NCBI GenBank assembly: GCA_022818135.1
Contig: JAFMSR010000032.1
Coordinates: 227,779-291,778 of the forward strand
DNA: 64,000 nucleotides
Reading direction: 5' to 3'
Source: Saxidomus purpurata
Taxonomy: Eukaryota; Mollusca; Bivalvia; Venerida; Veneridae
The position numbers and the translations under genes are program-made. The notes beneath the pieces were generated by a model. The model was not told where the DNA came from and did not search any database. It saw nothing but the letters and a program-made list of their open reading frames with translations. Positions 45,025-56,246 of the stretch are shown here, piece by piece (position 1 is the first letter of the stretch; every line of letters begins with the position of its first letter).

Positions 45025-45673
45025 TCTGAAATGAAATATGTATAGCAACGTAAAAACTTGTGTCTCGTGTTATATAGATCAAAACTATGGATTTGTGCAC
45101 CAGGTTTGAAGTTTTCAGACACAAATGACATCTACTTGAATATTTTAAAGTAACTAGACTTATATACAAAATGTATATAATAAAAGAACCATACATATTC
45201 GATTAAAAAAAAGGTTGACATAATATACCTTTCTTTTATGTATATTCAAGTTGGTTCTTTACCATGTGTACCCAAGAGTTGCCAGAAAACCTTAATCTTT
45301 TAGCAATATCATTTAAAAAAATTATTTGATCTATTTGAAAGAAGCTGCTAGGTAGCCGGTTCTATATTATCATTATTATTTAGCGTAACAACCCATCAAT
45401 TAAGGGGATGGTGTAAATGTTAATGTGTTTGCCGCTCATCTTAGAGGTTTTAGCCCCACTAGGGTCACAACCCTATTTCCTCATATGACACAAGTACTGG
45501 TTTTTTCAGGAAGCAGACTCGAGGGTGGCTCGATAAGCTACAAGCACCATCAAACTAAAATTGGTATAAACTAAATTTGCGCCACATGACGTTGAATGAG
45601 AGTTCGCGTAGAAAATAAAGCCTTCCATTTATTCCCCTTTTGTAACATCTGGTAATGTTAGAATCGATATAAC

Positions 45674-45827
45674 ATCCGTTCCAGCGGTGTTAGTCGTTTA
45701 ATAAACAATAATTTGTCGTACTGATGTGCAGTTATAAACCACTCTGGCCTTTGGCCTTCGTGGCTAATTACTGCGTATCAGTACTCGAATCACTGTTTAT
45801 TAAACGACTAACACCGCTGGAACGGAT
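45674..45827. mobile_element. Near-perfect palindromic MITE (foldback)
   Basis: The left arm ATCCGTTCCAGCGGTGTTAG (then TCGTTTAATAAACA) is matched exactly by the right arm ending ACACCGCTGGAACGGAT. Inner blocks (GTACTGAT..GCAGT, ACCAC, GGCCTTTGGCC at the tip) also pair, so the whole 154 bp can fold into one hairpin. It lies in the 5' region of the YqaJ gene. Confidence 0.75.
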
Positions 45828-46002
45828 GGTGTTTAATAAATGAAAAATTATTGTTCTACTCATTGTATGTAGAGACAAAATCGAGAGTCATGTTAATTTA
45901 AATGTTGATTTAATCATAGGCCGAGTTCCCTTGCACTTTCCAACACGTATGGCGTATGGTGTTTATTTGATACAATATCTATATGAAGTGGAGAAATACA
46001 GG

Positions 46003-46358
46003 AATGGGTGGTGCTATTGTCGAGTGGTTAACGTTCTTGACCACAAGTTCAGAAGTTCCCGGTTTGAATCCTGGTCAGGGCACTAGAAATGTCAGACACA
46101 CTTCTCAGTGTGTTTCCCACCCATTAAGAGATGAAACCCATAGGTAGTCTCACGTGTATCAGTGCTATACACTTGAACTGTTAAAGAACCAAGGGTTCAA
46201 TTCAGAATAAAGCTATAGTCTGGTGTCCGGATTCCCTTGTATATGCATCTGTTTCTCTTCAACCTGCGCATTTTGAACAGGAGTTTTGGCAAATTCACCC
46301 TGGGAGAAGTCCGAGGGTCAGAAGGGACTTTTAAACAATCGAAGGAAAAAGAAAAATA
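46003..46358 (+). mobile_element. tRNA-derived SINE, copy 1
   Basis: A-box-like TGTCGAGTGGTTAACG and B-box-like GGTTTGAATCC give a tRNA-type head. A body follows with tttcccacccat...agatgaaaccc, caccctgggagaagtccgagggtc, and an A-rich end ggaaaaagaaaaata. The same body occurs inverted at 56247-56608 and at 62285-62590. Confidence 0.75.
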
Positions 46359-46784
46359 CAGGAGAAAATAGTTTTTTATCTTCTGAACCAACTTACCAAA
46401 AAATTAATCTTTAACTGAGAAATGCATCAATTCAACCAAAGTGGCTTTGAGCTTGAGAACACCGTCATTTACAAAACAATTCCTTCAGGGGGTCTTTTAA
46501 TGGGGTATATGTGTCCTTCAACACAATACTTAACGCCTATCATTTGCTATATAACATCCAAATAAGAATCAACTTTTTCAATAATTGTGTCCGAAATTCA
46601 TTCAGTCCGAATAAATTCTATATATAAATATGTCTGCATACGATTATTTGTCAATAGTTCTTTCTTCGTATGCTTTGAAACAAACATATTTCAATACTTA
46701 CATGCCACAATGTTGCTAATTCTGAAGATATCGATGTTTCTACGAAGAAAAGAAGCCAATTTCATACGAGATTCAACAATTTTT

Positions 46785-46880
46785 TCTTTTTTTTTCCAAA
46801 CCGGAACTACCCAAACGGCAAGGGAGATTACTCGCTATTCTTGGTCAAGGGAAGTAAATCTGTATATCGGTAGCGTACCA
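46785..46880 (-). repeat. Right terminal inverted repeat of the ISL2EU-like element
   Basis: Read on the minus strand it begins ATGGTACGCTACCGATATAC, then TTACTTCCCTTG and GGGTAGTTCCGGTTTGG, mirroring the left end. Confidence 0.7.
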
Positions 46881-46893
46881 TTAAATAACTTAC

Positions 46894-46951
46894 CGTCTGT
46901 TGAATTGCTGTCGTCAGAAAAATCGTAAACATTGGTCATTCTTAGGAACAT
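46894..46951 (-). CDS. Candidate first coding exon interrupted downstream by a transposon
   Basis: On the minus strand an ATG (46951-46949) opens 19 codons (MFLRMTNVYDFSDDSNSTD) and ends in a strong donor gtaagt (GT at 46893-46892) in phase 1. Upstream a CCAAT box lies near 47035 on the minus strand in GC-richer sequence, compatible with a promoter. The donor sits about 12 bp from the terminal repeat of the large transposon at 38492-46880, so that element is inserted at the very start of the intron. The next minus-strand exons beyond it are the Tudor-like pair. Their phase (0) does not match this donor (1), so at least one exon is missing, or these are two genes. Confidence 0.4.
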
Positions 46952-47060
46952 GTCGACTTCTTTCAGTGGCAAAACCGTTCACTCGTACTACTACAGAAAG
47001 TAAATACGCGATAGTGGAGCTACGCGGCATCTGATTGGTCAATTTCTTCAGTTTGGTTTA
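46952..47060 (-). promoter_or_regulatory. Possible promoter of the candidate first exon
   Basis: The minus strand reads aattgaCCAATcagatgccgcg about 90 bp upstream of the ATG, a good CCAAT-box context next to a small GC-richer stretch. No TATA box is seen. This is support by position only. Confidence 0.25.
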
Positions 47061-47950
47061 CAGGCGGGGTTACACTATAAGAGTACATGCCTGATCCTGA
47101 TAGGATTTCTGGCTTTCCAATGTGTAGTCATACACTCTGCTGGAGGTAATTATATATGACCCTTTTATCGGTCAGACTAGGGCCATTAATTATCTGTGCA
47201 GATGTTTAACATTGCTCATGCCGCTCTCACCAGTTATATTACTGTTCAAAATTTTAAGATACAAATATATGAATTAACCAAATTTATAACCAAAATTTTT
47301 TTATCTGTTTAAAAGATATTTGTTTTTGACCATAGTGTTAAACCATGAAAATAGTTTTTGACTATCCTTCTAAAAAAAACCAGTATTAAGTTTCATTTTT
47401 GTTTTTAACCCCTACCTCACTTGGTCAAAAATTCCCTCATATTCTGCTAACCTTTGGTCATCATTTTTTCAGCAAACGATGCATCATGAAACACTTTTTA
47501 AATGCATATAATACAATGAGTCCCCCGTTTGGTTTTCATCCAGCTATGTTCAAGCAAACTTGGAGGAAGTTTCTTATTTTGTTTATTATATATACATGTA
47601 TATATTTACGGTCACATGTATATAGTGTGATCTGTCTAATGCGGTTAGCAGCGAGCTAAAATGGCTAAAAGTTACCGCTCCTTGGCAACTATCTAGATGA
47701 ATGTGTCTAATATGTGATGGTTAGTACGTTACACTTTTTTATTGCTTTGCACGCATTTGTTATTTTTAGCAAACGTTTTTTCAATGTCAAACGTTTTAAA
47801 AACAAAATATTTGAAAGATATACCTCACAGATATTTGCCAGACTAATTATATAAGTCACCGTCTGCTCAGCACACTTTTGTTGGATTTAGTGTACAACGA
47901 CTTAGCATGCAACATAAAATGTATTGCCAGAAAATAACACGAACAGATAC
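46952..47950. other. Gene-free stretch
   Basis: Apart from the promoter-like first 100 bp nothing is recognised. An ORF of 86 codons at 47399-47659 lacks any coding character and spans simple AT-rich sequence. Confidence 0.3.
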
Positions 47951-47952
47951 TA

Positions 47953-48143
47953 CAGTAAACTCAGTTTATAGGAAACTGCTTGGGACCATTTAAATTTGCT
48001 CCTTATACCCGAAGTTTGTTATACCCATACATTTTGTAACATATTCATATAAAATAAAGAAAAAATAAACTCGGGCAGAGAAAATTTGTTCATTATATCC
48101 GGATTTTCGCTATATCTGGAGTCGTTATATATGAAGTTTACTG
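47953..48143. mobile_element. Short TA-flanked MITE, pogo/Tigger-like ends
   Basis: TA-CAGTAAACTC... at the left and ...GAAGTTTACTG-TA at the right form a 191 bp element. The interior reads like 'ttatatccggattttcgctatatctgg', a pattern common in Tc1/mariner-pogo MITEs. It shares the CAGTAAACT terminus with the element at 11708-12565. Confidence 0.65.
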
Positions 48144-48195
48144 TATTAACACCTTTTTCGTCGTATACGATACATATTGTATATAATAAGTCATG

Positions 48196-48756
48196 TAATA
48201 CAGAACAGAACAGAACTTTATTCGACGTGTACATGTGTACCAACATAGTACATAGTCATATATCAATTATATATATTACAATACAATGTCATGTTAAGTG
48301 ATACAGTACAAATGTAAGTTAATTATATAAATAAACAAAACACAAAATCAGATTGTATTTTGCACATGTACGGCAACTGTGAGGATGAGCTGTCATAGAG
48401 ATCATTGAACATAAGAAAGAGATATTCTCAGTTTCAGAGATTCTTTAACGTATTTTGACAGTTTGAACATAATATTTTCAGACTCCAAAAGGGCTATAAA
48501 TTCATACTTGGTCTTAGATAGTAATATTTCTTAATGTACTTTTTTCTTATATCATAGTAACAGGGACAAATTAATATAAAATGGTATTCATCTTCTAAGT
48601 CATGACTATCACAAAATGTACAATAACGTTCATTTCTTGGGACATAGTTACCGGCATACCTACCAGTATGAATTCGTAGAGAATGAGCTGACAATCTTAT
48701 TCTAGTTATATAAAATCTGAGATCAGGCGGTACATCATCTAAATATGGTTCATAAC
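48196..48756 (-). pseudogene. LINE remnant A, 3' part (C-terminus and 3' UTR)
   Basis: On the minus strand the codons from 48756 down to about 48494 give a LINE C-terminal tail with a zinc-knuckle-like CTFCDS...H...C pattern (YCTFCDSHDLEDEYHFILIC) and RKKYIKKYYYLRPSM. It is followed by a 3' UTR ending in AATAAAG and a TTCTG-type short repeat (48195-48215), as seen at the 3' end of many non-LTR retrotransposons. The 5' side stops exactly at a TTAA (48757-48760), where another element is inserted; the frame resumes at 58415. A nonsense codon truncates it after SMNL. Confidence 0.75.
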
Positions 48757-48775
48757 TTAAGGTGGTATGTGCTTC

Positions 48776-48790
48776 AAACATTGCCACTGA
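48776..48790 (+). repeat. Target-site duplication of LINE B, left copy
   Basis: AAACATTGCCACTGA, identical to 54273-54287. The first A residues may belong to the poly-A end of the LINE, so the true length is 12-15 bp. Confidence 0.75.
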
Positions 48791-48919
48791 AAAAGTGATA
48801 CAACCAAATGACTGTTTTATTTTTTTTTTTGAATAGACAATCTCTTGTCTTTTTACCATAAAATTAAGTGCATCAGCTAGAAATCAATAAAATTAAGTAA
48901 TGTCTAATTTATAATTTAC

Positions 48920-49835
48920 AAAATTATATTGATAGTGTTAAATAAAATAAAAGCATCTAATATTTTAAAAATTGCGCATAGAATAATTTAAACAAACTAG
49001 CAGAATAAGCAAGTTTCAGACCTGTTTTGGTATGAAATAATACACTGAATGGCATTGTTTGTAAAATATTTTCAAGGTTGTTTTAGTATGAAATAATACG
49101 TTAATTGTCATTGTTGTAACAGTTTGAAGACTGTTTTCAGTACGAAATAGTACTTAATATCCAAACTCTAATATGTTAAATAAATTTAAAGTATCTAATA
49201 TTTTTTGTAACTGAACATAGAACAATTTAAACAAACTAGCAGAATAAGTAACAGTTTCAATATTCTTTTAGTATGAAATAATACGTTGAATGGCTCTTTG
49301 TTTTCATGCATGTGTTATTATGACAATTTCAAGATTGTTTTAGTATGAAATAATACGGTAATGGGCATTGTTGATAACAGCTTCAAGATTGTTTAAGCGT
49401 GACATCATACGTAATAAACAAACACTATTGTAAAATACATTTAAAGTACTTGATATCTTAAATATTGCACATAGAATTATTTAAACAAATTAGCAGAACA
49501 AGTATAATTTAATATCTACTGTGCTTTCACAACAGTAAGATCACTAGTATTAGTCTGAAAACAAAGTGACCATTAGTAAAGCTCTTTTATTATCATACAT
49601 ATACTATTACGATTACAAACAACAATTTTCCCTCACTAAACACAATTATTATATATTATTGTTTTGATGTTGTCTCCCATGTATTTTGTGTTTACATTAG
49701 GATGACCTTTTATTATCACACATATACTATTACGATTACAAACAACAATTCTCCCTCGATAAAACACAATTATTATATATTATTGTTTTGATGTTGTCTT
49801 CCATGTATTTTGTATTTACATTAGGATGACCTCAA
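48920..49835 (+). repeat. Tandem repeats in the LINE B 5' UTR
   Basis: Imperfect copies of about 240-250 bp (landmark aatttaaacaaactagcag near 48980, 49224 and 49480) are followed by two copies of about 122 bp (landmark actattacgattacaaacaa near 49605 and 49726). Repeated 5' monomers often carry the internal promoter of such LINEs. Confidence 0.65.
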
Positions 49836-50073
49836 GTGCAATGACACTTGTTGAAATATCATAATGCTTGGTTATAAATGTACATTGAATTCACGTATCT
49901 CTGTATATAGTATACAATATATAATGTAAAATCCTTACTGACCACGAAAGCACCATGATGCAAATAGCCCTGATCTCTATCTTTACTAATAATACTTTAC
50001 ATGATGTCAAAAAACAAATTAATAGTTGTTTCTCTGTCTCCATGTCATACATTTTCGAGTCCAATACGCGATT

Positions 50074-53000
50074 ATGGAAAAATTTAATATATGTTCTATC
50101 AACGTTCGCGGATTAGGAAATATTAAAAAGAGACAACAAGTCTTTCAGTGGCTCCAAAACAAAAAATGCTCAATATACTTACTTCAAGAAACACATTGTA
50201 ATACTGATTTAATTGCTAAATGGAAAAGAGATTGGAACGGAGTGTCATTTTTTAGCGGCAATAAAAGCAATAGAGCTGGGATAGCATTCTTATTTGATAA
50301 GAGCATCGCCAAGGAAAACGTATTTTTTAAAGAAATAATAGTAGGCAGACTTGCATCTGTTCAAATTAAAATAAATGATCGTTTAGTCACGGTTTTTAAT
50401 ATTTACGGACCAAATGAAGATAACACTTCCATGTTTCACCAGTTAGAAAATGAAATACTATCACTTGATGATTCTTATATCATAACAGGAGGTGACTTTA
50501 ACACTGTATTAGATATAAACTTAGATAAAAAGAATGGAAGAAGTACTACGCACACAAAAGCTAGAGGAAAAATCAACCAGATGATAAAATCTTGTGATTT
50601 GGTCGATATTTGGCGCTTTCAAAATCAAGCCAAGCAACAATATACCTGGCATTCTAATACAAATCCTGTAATATTCTGCAGACTTGACTACTTTTTGATT
50701 TCGGACACTTTAAAGACTTTTACAAAAGAAAGTAAAATAATTTCAGGATATAAAACAGATCACTCGGCAATAATAATAAGTATTGATTTTCTAAATACTA
50801 CCAGAGGCAAAGGATATTTTAAAATAAACAACAGTATACTCACTGACAAAGATTATCACAAAAGCTTAACAAAACAAGTGAAAGAATTAATTGAAATAAA
50901 TAGATCAGCTAATCCTAATACCTTATGGGAATTGATAAAAGGTACTATACGAAATGAAACAATAAAATATACATCTAATAAGAAAAGAAAAAGTGAAGAA
51001 AAAGAAAAATCTCTTATGAATGAAATTGAATCCATGGAAAGGAAAGTATTAGAGAATGCAGACTCGGAAGAAAACAAAATCAATCTAAAGAACAAAAGAT
51101 ATGAACTAGAAGTATTAAATGACTTAAAAATAAATGGACAATTGATAAGAAGTAAAGCAGTAAGCATAGAGGGAAGCGACAAAAACAGTAAATATTTTGC
51201 AAATCTCGAAAGGAAAAATGCTGAGAGGAAAACTATATACAAAATCAAGATAGAAAACAAATTAATTACAAATCAAAATGAAATATTAAATGCAGAGAAA
51301 TGTTTTTATCAACAACTATACTCCAAAAAAGAGGTAAATGAGACAGATTACGATTTTTTTGAAAACTTAACAAGGAAAATTACGGCTGCAGAAAAAAATA
51401 TTTGTGATGGACCCCTTACTGAGTATGAATGCCTCAAAGCGTTAAATGAAATGAAAAACCAAAAGAGTCCAGGATCAGATGGCTTGTCAAGCGAGTTTTA
51501 TCAAACCTTTTGGCCATTACTTAAAGATTATTTTATTGCTTCTATAAATCATTCTTATGAAATAAACGAACTTACAACGTTACAAAAGCAAGGAATAATA
51601 TCTTTATTACCAAAAGATGGAAAAGATCCACTACTACTTTCTAACTGGAGACCGATCAGTCTTTTAAATGTTGATTATAAAATTGCAACGAAAGCTATAA
51701 GTAACCGTCTTAAAAAGGTCATGAAATCAATTATTGATCCAGTACAAACCGGATTTATGAAAAACAGATATATAGGTGAAAATGTCAGATTACTATTTGA
51801 GACAATTGAACATATGCAAGTCAGCAATAAACCAGGTTTACTACTGTTTGCAGATTTTGAAAAAGCTTTTGACAGCATAAACCACAATTTCCTTTTCAAA
51901 TGCTTAGAAAAGTTTAACTTTGGTAACTCCTTTACGAAATGGGTGAAACTATTTTATCACAACATTCAAAGTATTGTTATTAATAACGGTCATTTATCAG
52001 AACCATTTGAAATAAAAAGAGGTTGAAGACAAGGATGCCCATTATCTTCTCTCCTTTTTCTCATTGCAGTAGAGCCGCTCAGTAACTATATAAACAAAGA
52101 TAAGGAAATAAAAGGTGTTAAGATAAATGGAAAGGAAATTAAGGAAACCTTATTCGCAGATGACGCCACATTCATAAATAATGGTGAAAAGAAATCTTTT
52201 GAGAAATTAATAGCCGTAATCAACGACTTTGGAAACATCTCCGGATTAAAATTAAATTTCAATAAGACAACAGTATTACGCATTGGATCACTAGCAAAAA
52301 CAAATGTAACTTTTGATCTTAATCAAAATTTTATGTGGACTTCTGACTCTGCAAAAACTTTAGGAATGACCTTTACCAACAATAAAGAAAGAAACTTAAA
52401 ACTTAATTTAGAGCCTAAATTGGACAGTTTCAAATCGTGTTTAAAACAATGGGAACACCGTAAACTTACACTTCTAGGAAAGGTAACAGTAATAAAGACC
52501 TTCGCTATTCCAAAACTAATCTATCCACTGACAGTTCTTCAAAACCCACCACAAAACATCATAAATGATATAAATAAAACAATGTATACCTTTTTATGGG
52601 ATAAAAAGCCAGAGAAAATAAAAAGACAGGCCTTAGAATTAGATTATAGTCAGGGAGGAATTAAAATGATAAATATAGGTATGTTTCTTAATTCTTTAAA
52701 GACGTGCTGGATAAAACGATTTCTAAACGAAAATAGCAGTCCTTTATAGAATGTTTTTTACGAACCGTTATTAAAATGTTTTGGCGGAAAACTTATATTT
52801 GAAACTAACTTAACAAACAAAGATATAAAATTGAAATTACTTCAAGTAAACAGCTTCCTTTGCGACATATTGACGGCATGGAATGACATAAAACAGGATG
52901 ACTGTAAATTAACTTATAACAAGCAGATATTATGGAATAATTCAAAAATAAAAAGTGAAAATATTTCATTTTTCTACGACACTTGGTATCAGAAGGGAAT

Positions 53001-53837
53001 CAAATATTTGGAGCATATTTTTGATTACAGAACAAAGAATTTCTATTCATTTGATTTCTTTCAGTACTTATATAACATAGGAAATAGTGAATATCTTAGA
53101 TATATTAAACTTATACATGCAATACCAACATCTTTTAAAGAAGGCTTAAAACAGGAAAACAGAAATCAAGAGGTTGGTGATACTATGCTTGAACTTCTTA
53201 TGAAATCGAAATCAACAAACAGACTTCTTTATAAAAGACAATTGAAATTAAAAGGTAAACCTGTAATCAAATCTGAAGAAAAATGGAAAAACATATTTGA
53301 AAAGGATTTAAACTGGGGGAAATATACATTCAACCATTCAAAACCACAATAGATTCGAAACTAAGAAACTTGCAGTACAAATATTTATTACGTATATTAC
53401 CAACAAATAGATTTTTATTAAAGATAAACTTAGTGAACTCAAGTCTATGCGATTTTTGTAACTCACAAGAGGAAACTTTTGAACACCTTTTCTGGAAGTG
53501 TAACTGCGTCCAAATACTATGGAATAATATACTGCTATTTCTTACTGAAAAAGGGTTAGCTATTTCTCTCAATTTTGAAAGTATAAGTTTTGGTATTATG
53601 GAAAAAAAAAATAAAATGAACACAATAAATACTATTATACTCTTAGCAAAATATCATATCTTTCAAACAAAATTAAGAAAAGAACCACCAAACTTTTTCT
53701 GTTTTATGAATCTTTTAAAATCCAGAATAAGGCTCGAACAAGAAATTGCTATAATGCAGAACAAAATAGAACAACATAACTTAAAATGGTCGATCCTAGG
53801 TTTAGATGTGGATGAAGTGTCATCTGGCCATTATTAA
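50074..53837 (+). pseudogene. LINE B endonuclease-reverse transcriptase ORF, broken
   Basis: Start chosen at ATG 50074 (MEKFNICSINVRGL); the upstream 16 codons lack similarity to APE domains. Residues 1-235 are an APE-type endonuclease with N10 (SINVRG), E39 (LLQETH), GGDFN, RLDYFLISD and TDHSAI. The reverse transcriptase follows, with motif A FADFEKAFDS. An in-frame TGA at 52024-52026 replaces the usual residue in RG-x-RQGCPLS; then comes FADDA at 52154-52168, which holds the catalytic Asp pair. A second stop (TAG 52747-52749) and a one-base frameshift near 53330-53340 follow. The last frame carries a C-terminal zinc ribbon (CDFCNSQEETFEHLFWKC). All catalytic motifs survive, but three lesions make this copy inactive and fairly young. 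L1/Tx1 clade is inferred from the endonuclease and RT motifs. Confidence 0.85.
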
Positions 53838-54272
53838 AAAATATTTCAAAATAAAAACAAAATAAAAGAACAGATAGAACAAGAAATGATAAAAAAAATA
53901 TTCAAATACATGTACATACGTACATGTATTAATTTTTATCTCCTTTTTTTTGCAAGCATGACATGAAGACACGAGAATCAGCCATTTGTTTCCCTTTTTC
54001 TCATATATTTTCTATTCTATATCTTTCTTTTAGTCAGAGCAATTAAGATATTTTATAAAAATATTGCATGAACAAGAACGTGAGATCTTCTCGTCCTCTC
54101 CTTTCAATTCTCTTCTTGCTTTCATTGACTAATCTCTATCACTTCTACCTTTCTCTATACTTATATTTTATTTAAAAAAGCATAGCATACGTCATATAAT
54201 TATACTTTAAAAGATGGTGAATGTTTTGTCATAATGTATATGTATGTCTCAAAAATAAATGATAAAAAAAAA

Positions 54273-54287
54273 AAACATTGCCACTGA
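54273..54287 (+). repeat. Target-site duplication of LINE B, right copy
   Basis: AAACATTGCCACTGA directly after the poly-A tail. The sequence beyond (CGTCACTTTTT) continues the terminal repeat of the TTAA element, proving that the LINE split it. Confidence 0.75.
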
Positions 54288-56246
54288 CGTCACTTTTTGC
54301 ACAGCACGCTATTTCATATTATTCCCCGAGTTTTCCTTCACCGCGCTTTTATTTTCAAATTTATAGACAATATAAAATAACATGCGCCTTGTATTTAAGA
54401 CGTTCTTTAAAATGGTATAAAATTTGATGAAAAAAATTGACGCTGCAGACGCTAGTCGCGAATATGTGACGTCAAAGCGGTAAAATTCTATCAGGGTTTG
54501 GCTTAAAATTTTGCCTTACAATTGGAGTAATTAAAAATCAGCTCGATGAAAAACGCATATGTTTGATGTGCTGTATAAAAATTATTTTACGATCATTTGA
54601 TATGATAAAAAGGATGGGTCAACGGCTTACTATTTTTACAATTCCACGAAATTTCACCCCTACCCCAAACGTAGTTTTGACGTTGTGATGTACTGGAAGT
54701 TACTTTGTACGTTTTCTTTTTTTACACAGGGATAAGTTGATTTACTAACATGCTCATGTTTTTCAATAAAGCAATTTATAATCCAGGATGGGCTATTTTA
54801 AAAGCTACGATTCTTTATCTGCCTAAAAATATTTATAGGTTAGTGTGATCTTTGACCAGTGCTTTTTCTATAGCGTTTAGTTCGGATTTACACCCTCCCG
54901 TCATGTAAATAGTAACAATATACGGTACCATACCTGCAACTCTAATAGAATTAATTCAGATGCTCCAGTGGCGACTTAGTATTTATAACGAATACTTCTA
55001 AATGTAGAAACATTGAAACAATATTTCAGTATTCCCGTGACTGGGATAGGCGCGAACAACCAATGCAAGATCGGATATATATATAGACACATAAAGAACA
55101 AGAGTTTATTTTGTAAAGAAAAACTACATTAGTTGCTTAACTAATTGTTCCGTGGTGTTTTTATTTTTCCCATTTCAGTCAATGCAAAAGAAGAAACTCT
55201 TGGAAAAATAAAACACGTCATATAAGCACCGATAAACAAAATACATTAATGAACAAAACTGAACTCTCGCACACTTGCATGTTCAGTTCGTGAATGTATG
55301 ATAGTGATGAGCATCTGTTAGTGCAAAATGATATTTAATTCTAATTTATCACAGTAAAAGTAATTTTCACCTCCTCACTGAAAGTATCGCCTGAACGGGG
55401 TCTGTATTCCCATTCCACTCCAAGCATCATCTGAATACAGTTTGAAGTATACACAGGTCTACATTCCTTTGTGTTTTTATTAACTTTTGAAACTATGTAT
55501 GTATCTTTGGGTTTTCGAAAATATTGCGCATCTTTTCATAACCATACGTATTTCTTTTTTCTCCGGTGTAAAGCACCAGAATACGAAATCTCAATATTTA
55601 AATTTAGGCTGAAAAGACAGCTAGTAACTTTTGTGTGTGGAGATTGATATCAAATTCGCCACCTTTAGTTTCACGTGCGAGTCTTTTGTTTTAGAACTAC
55701 ATATAATTTGTTTTCGCTCGATTTTTGTATTCATTGTTCTCCTCACTAAAACAATAATCAACCGAATCACTAATGACTGGAAGAACCAGCGACTTTTCAT
55801 TTGTGGTACACGTATAATGCGGACAAATTAACCTGACCCTGACCTTTTTACATGAATATATCTTCCAGCGATTACTCCGAATAAATAACTTTCCGTAAGT
55901 GCGAGATGACGGATATTGTATGTGCAATACAATTCTTTTATAATTTCATTATAACTGACGATAAAGGTTGCGTGAAGAATTCAAGTCAAGCAGCATGCGG
56001 GTTCGAATCTATGAATCATAATTGTAGTGCAACTGAACGCGCATTTATAGTTCTACTAAAAACCCATAAATTCTTTATAATGCGCTGAATAAGAGGCCTG
56101 GTGGTTAATAAACTGCAGATGTGACGTAAGCTTATAGTATCTATTTCGTTATAGTAATATGAAATAAGAATTATATGCTTTGAATATTAAAAGTTTTAAT
56201 CATTTCATTAGTCAGATTTTTTAATCACACTAGTTTAATTACTTTA
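54288..56246. other. Left interior of the TTAA element, no genes recognised
   Basis: The first about 400 bp is inverted-repeat-related to 57880-58290 (shared TGACGTCAC, GCTCGATGAAAAA, CACCCCTACCCCA). The rest is AT-rich without a credible ORF. Confidence 0.4.

Larger units (their letters stand above)
38492..46880. mobile_element. ISL2EU-like DNA transposon (about 8.4 kb) with two convergent genes
   Basis: The two ends are inverted copies: left ACGCTACCGATATACAGA (from 38497) and right TCTGTATATCGGTAGCGT (to about 46877). Further shared inner blocks are TTCCCTTG and GGGTAGTTCCGGTTT (38571 region, and about 46800 inverted). Both ends are preceded by TA next to ATGG, so a TA target duplication is possible. 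Inside are a THAP/DDE transposase (+) and a SAP-SWIM-YqaJ protein (-), the gene pair described for ISL2EU elements. Nested insertions are a TIR element (38925-39597), an inverted F2 copy (40072-41148), a palindromic MITE (45674-45827) and a SINE (46003-46358). The element lies between minus-strand exons of a host gene, probably within an intron. Confidence 0.7.
48791..54272 (+). mobile_element. LINE B, near full-length L1/Tx1-like retrotransposon
   Basis: A 5.48 kb element between 15 bp target duplications. It has a 1.2 kb 5' UTR with two sets of tandem repeats, one long ORF with endonuclease and reverse transcriptase, a 3' UTR of about 430 bp, and a tail aataaatgataaaaaaaaaaa. No ORF1-like protein is present upstream of the endonuclease ORF. 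It sits inside the TTAA-flanked element. Confidence 0.85.

Noticed and set aside
46587..46928. 113-codon plus-strand ORF
   Set aside because: It overlaps the right terminal repeat of the ISL2EU-like element and the antisense of a candidate first exon; no domain.
48494..48859. A 121-codon minus-strand ORF as a host gene
   Set aside because: Its C-terminal part is LINE coding sequence, and its first third crosses the TTAA element end and the LINE B target duplication.
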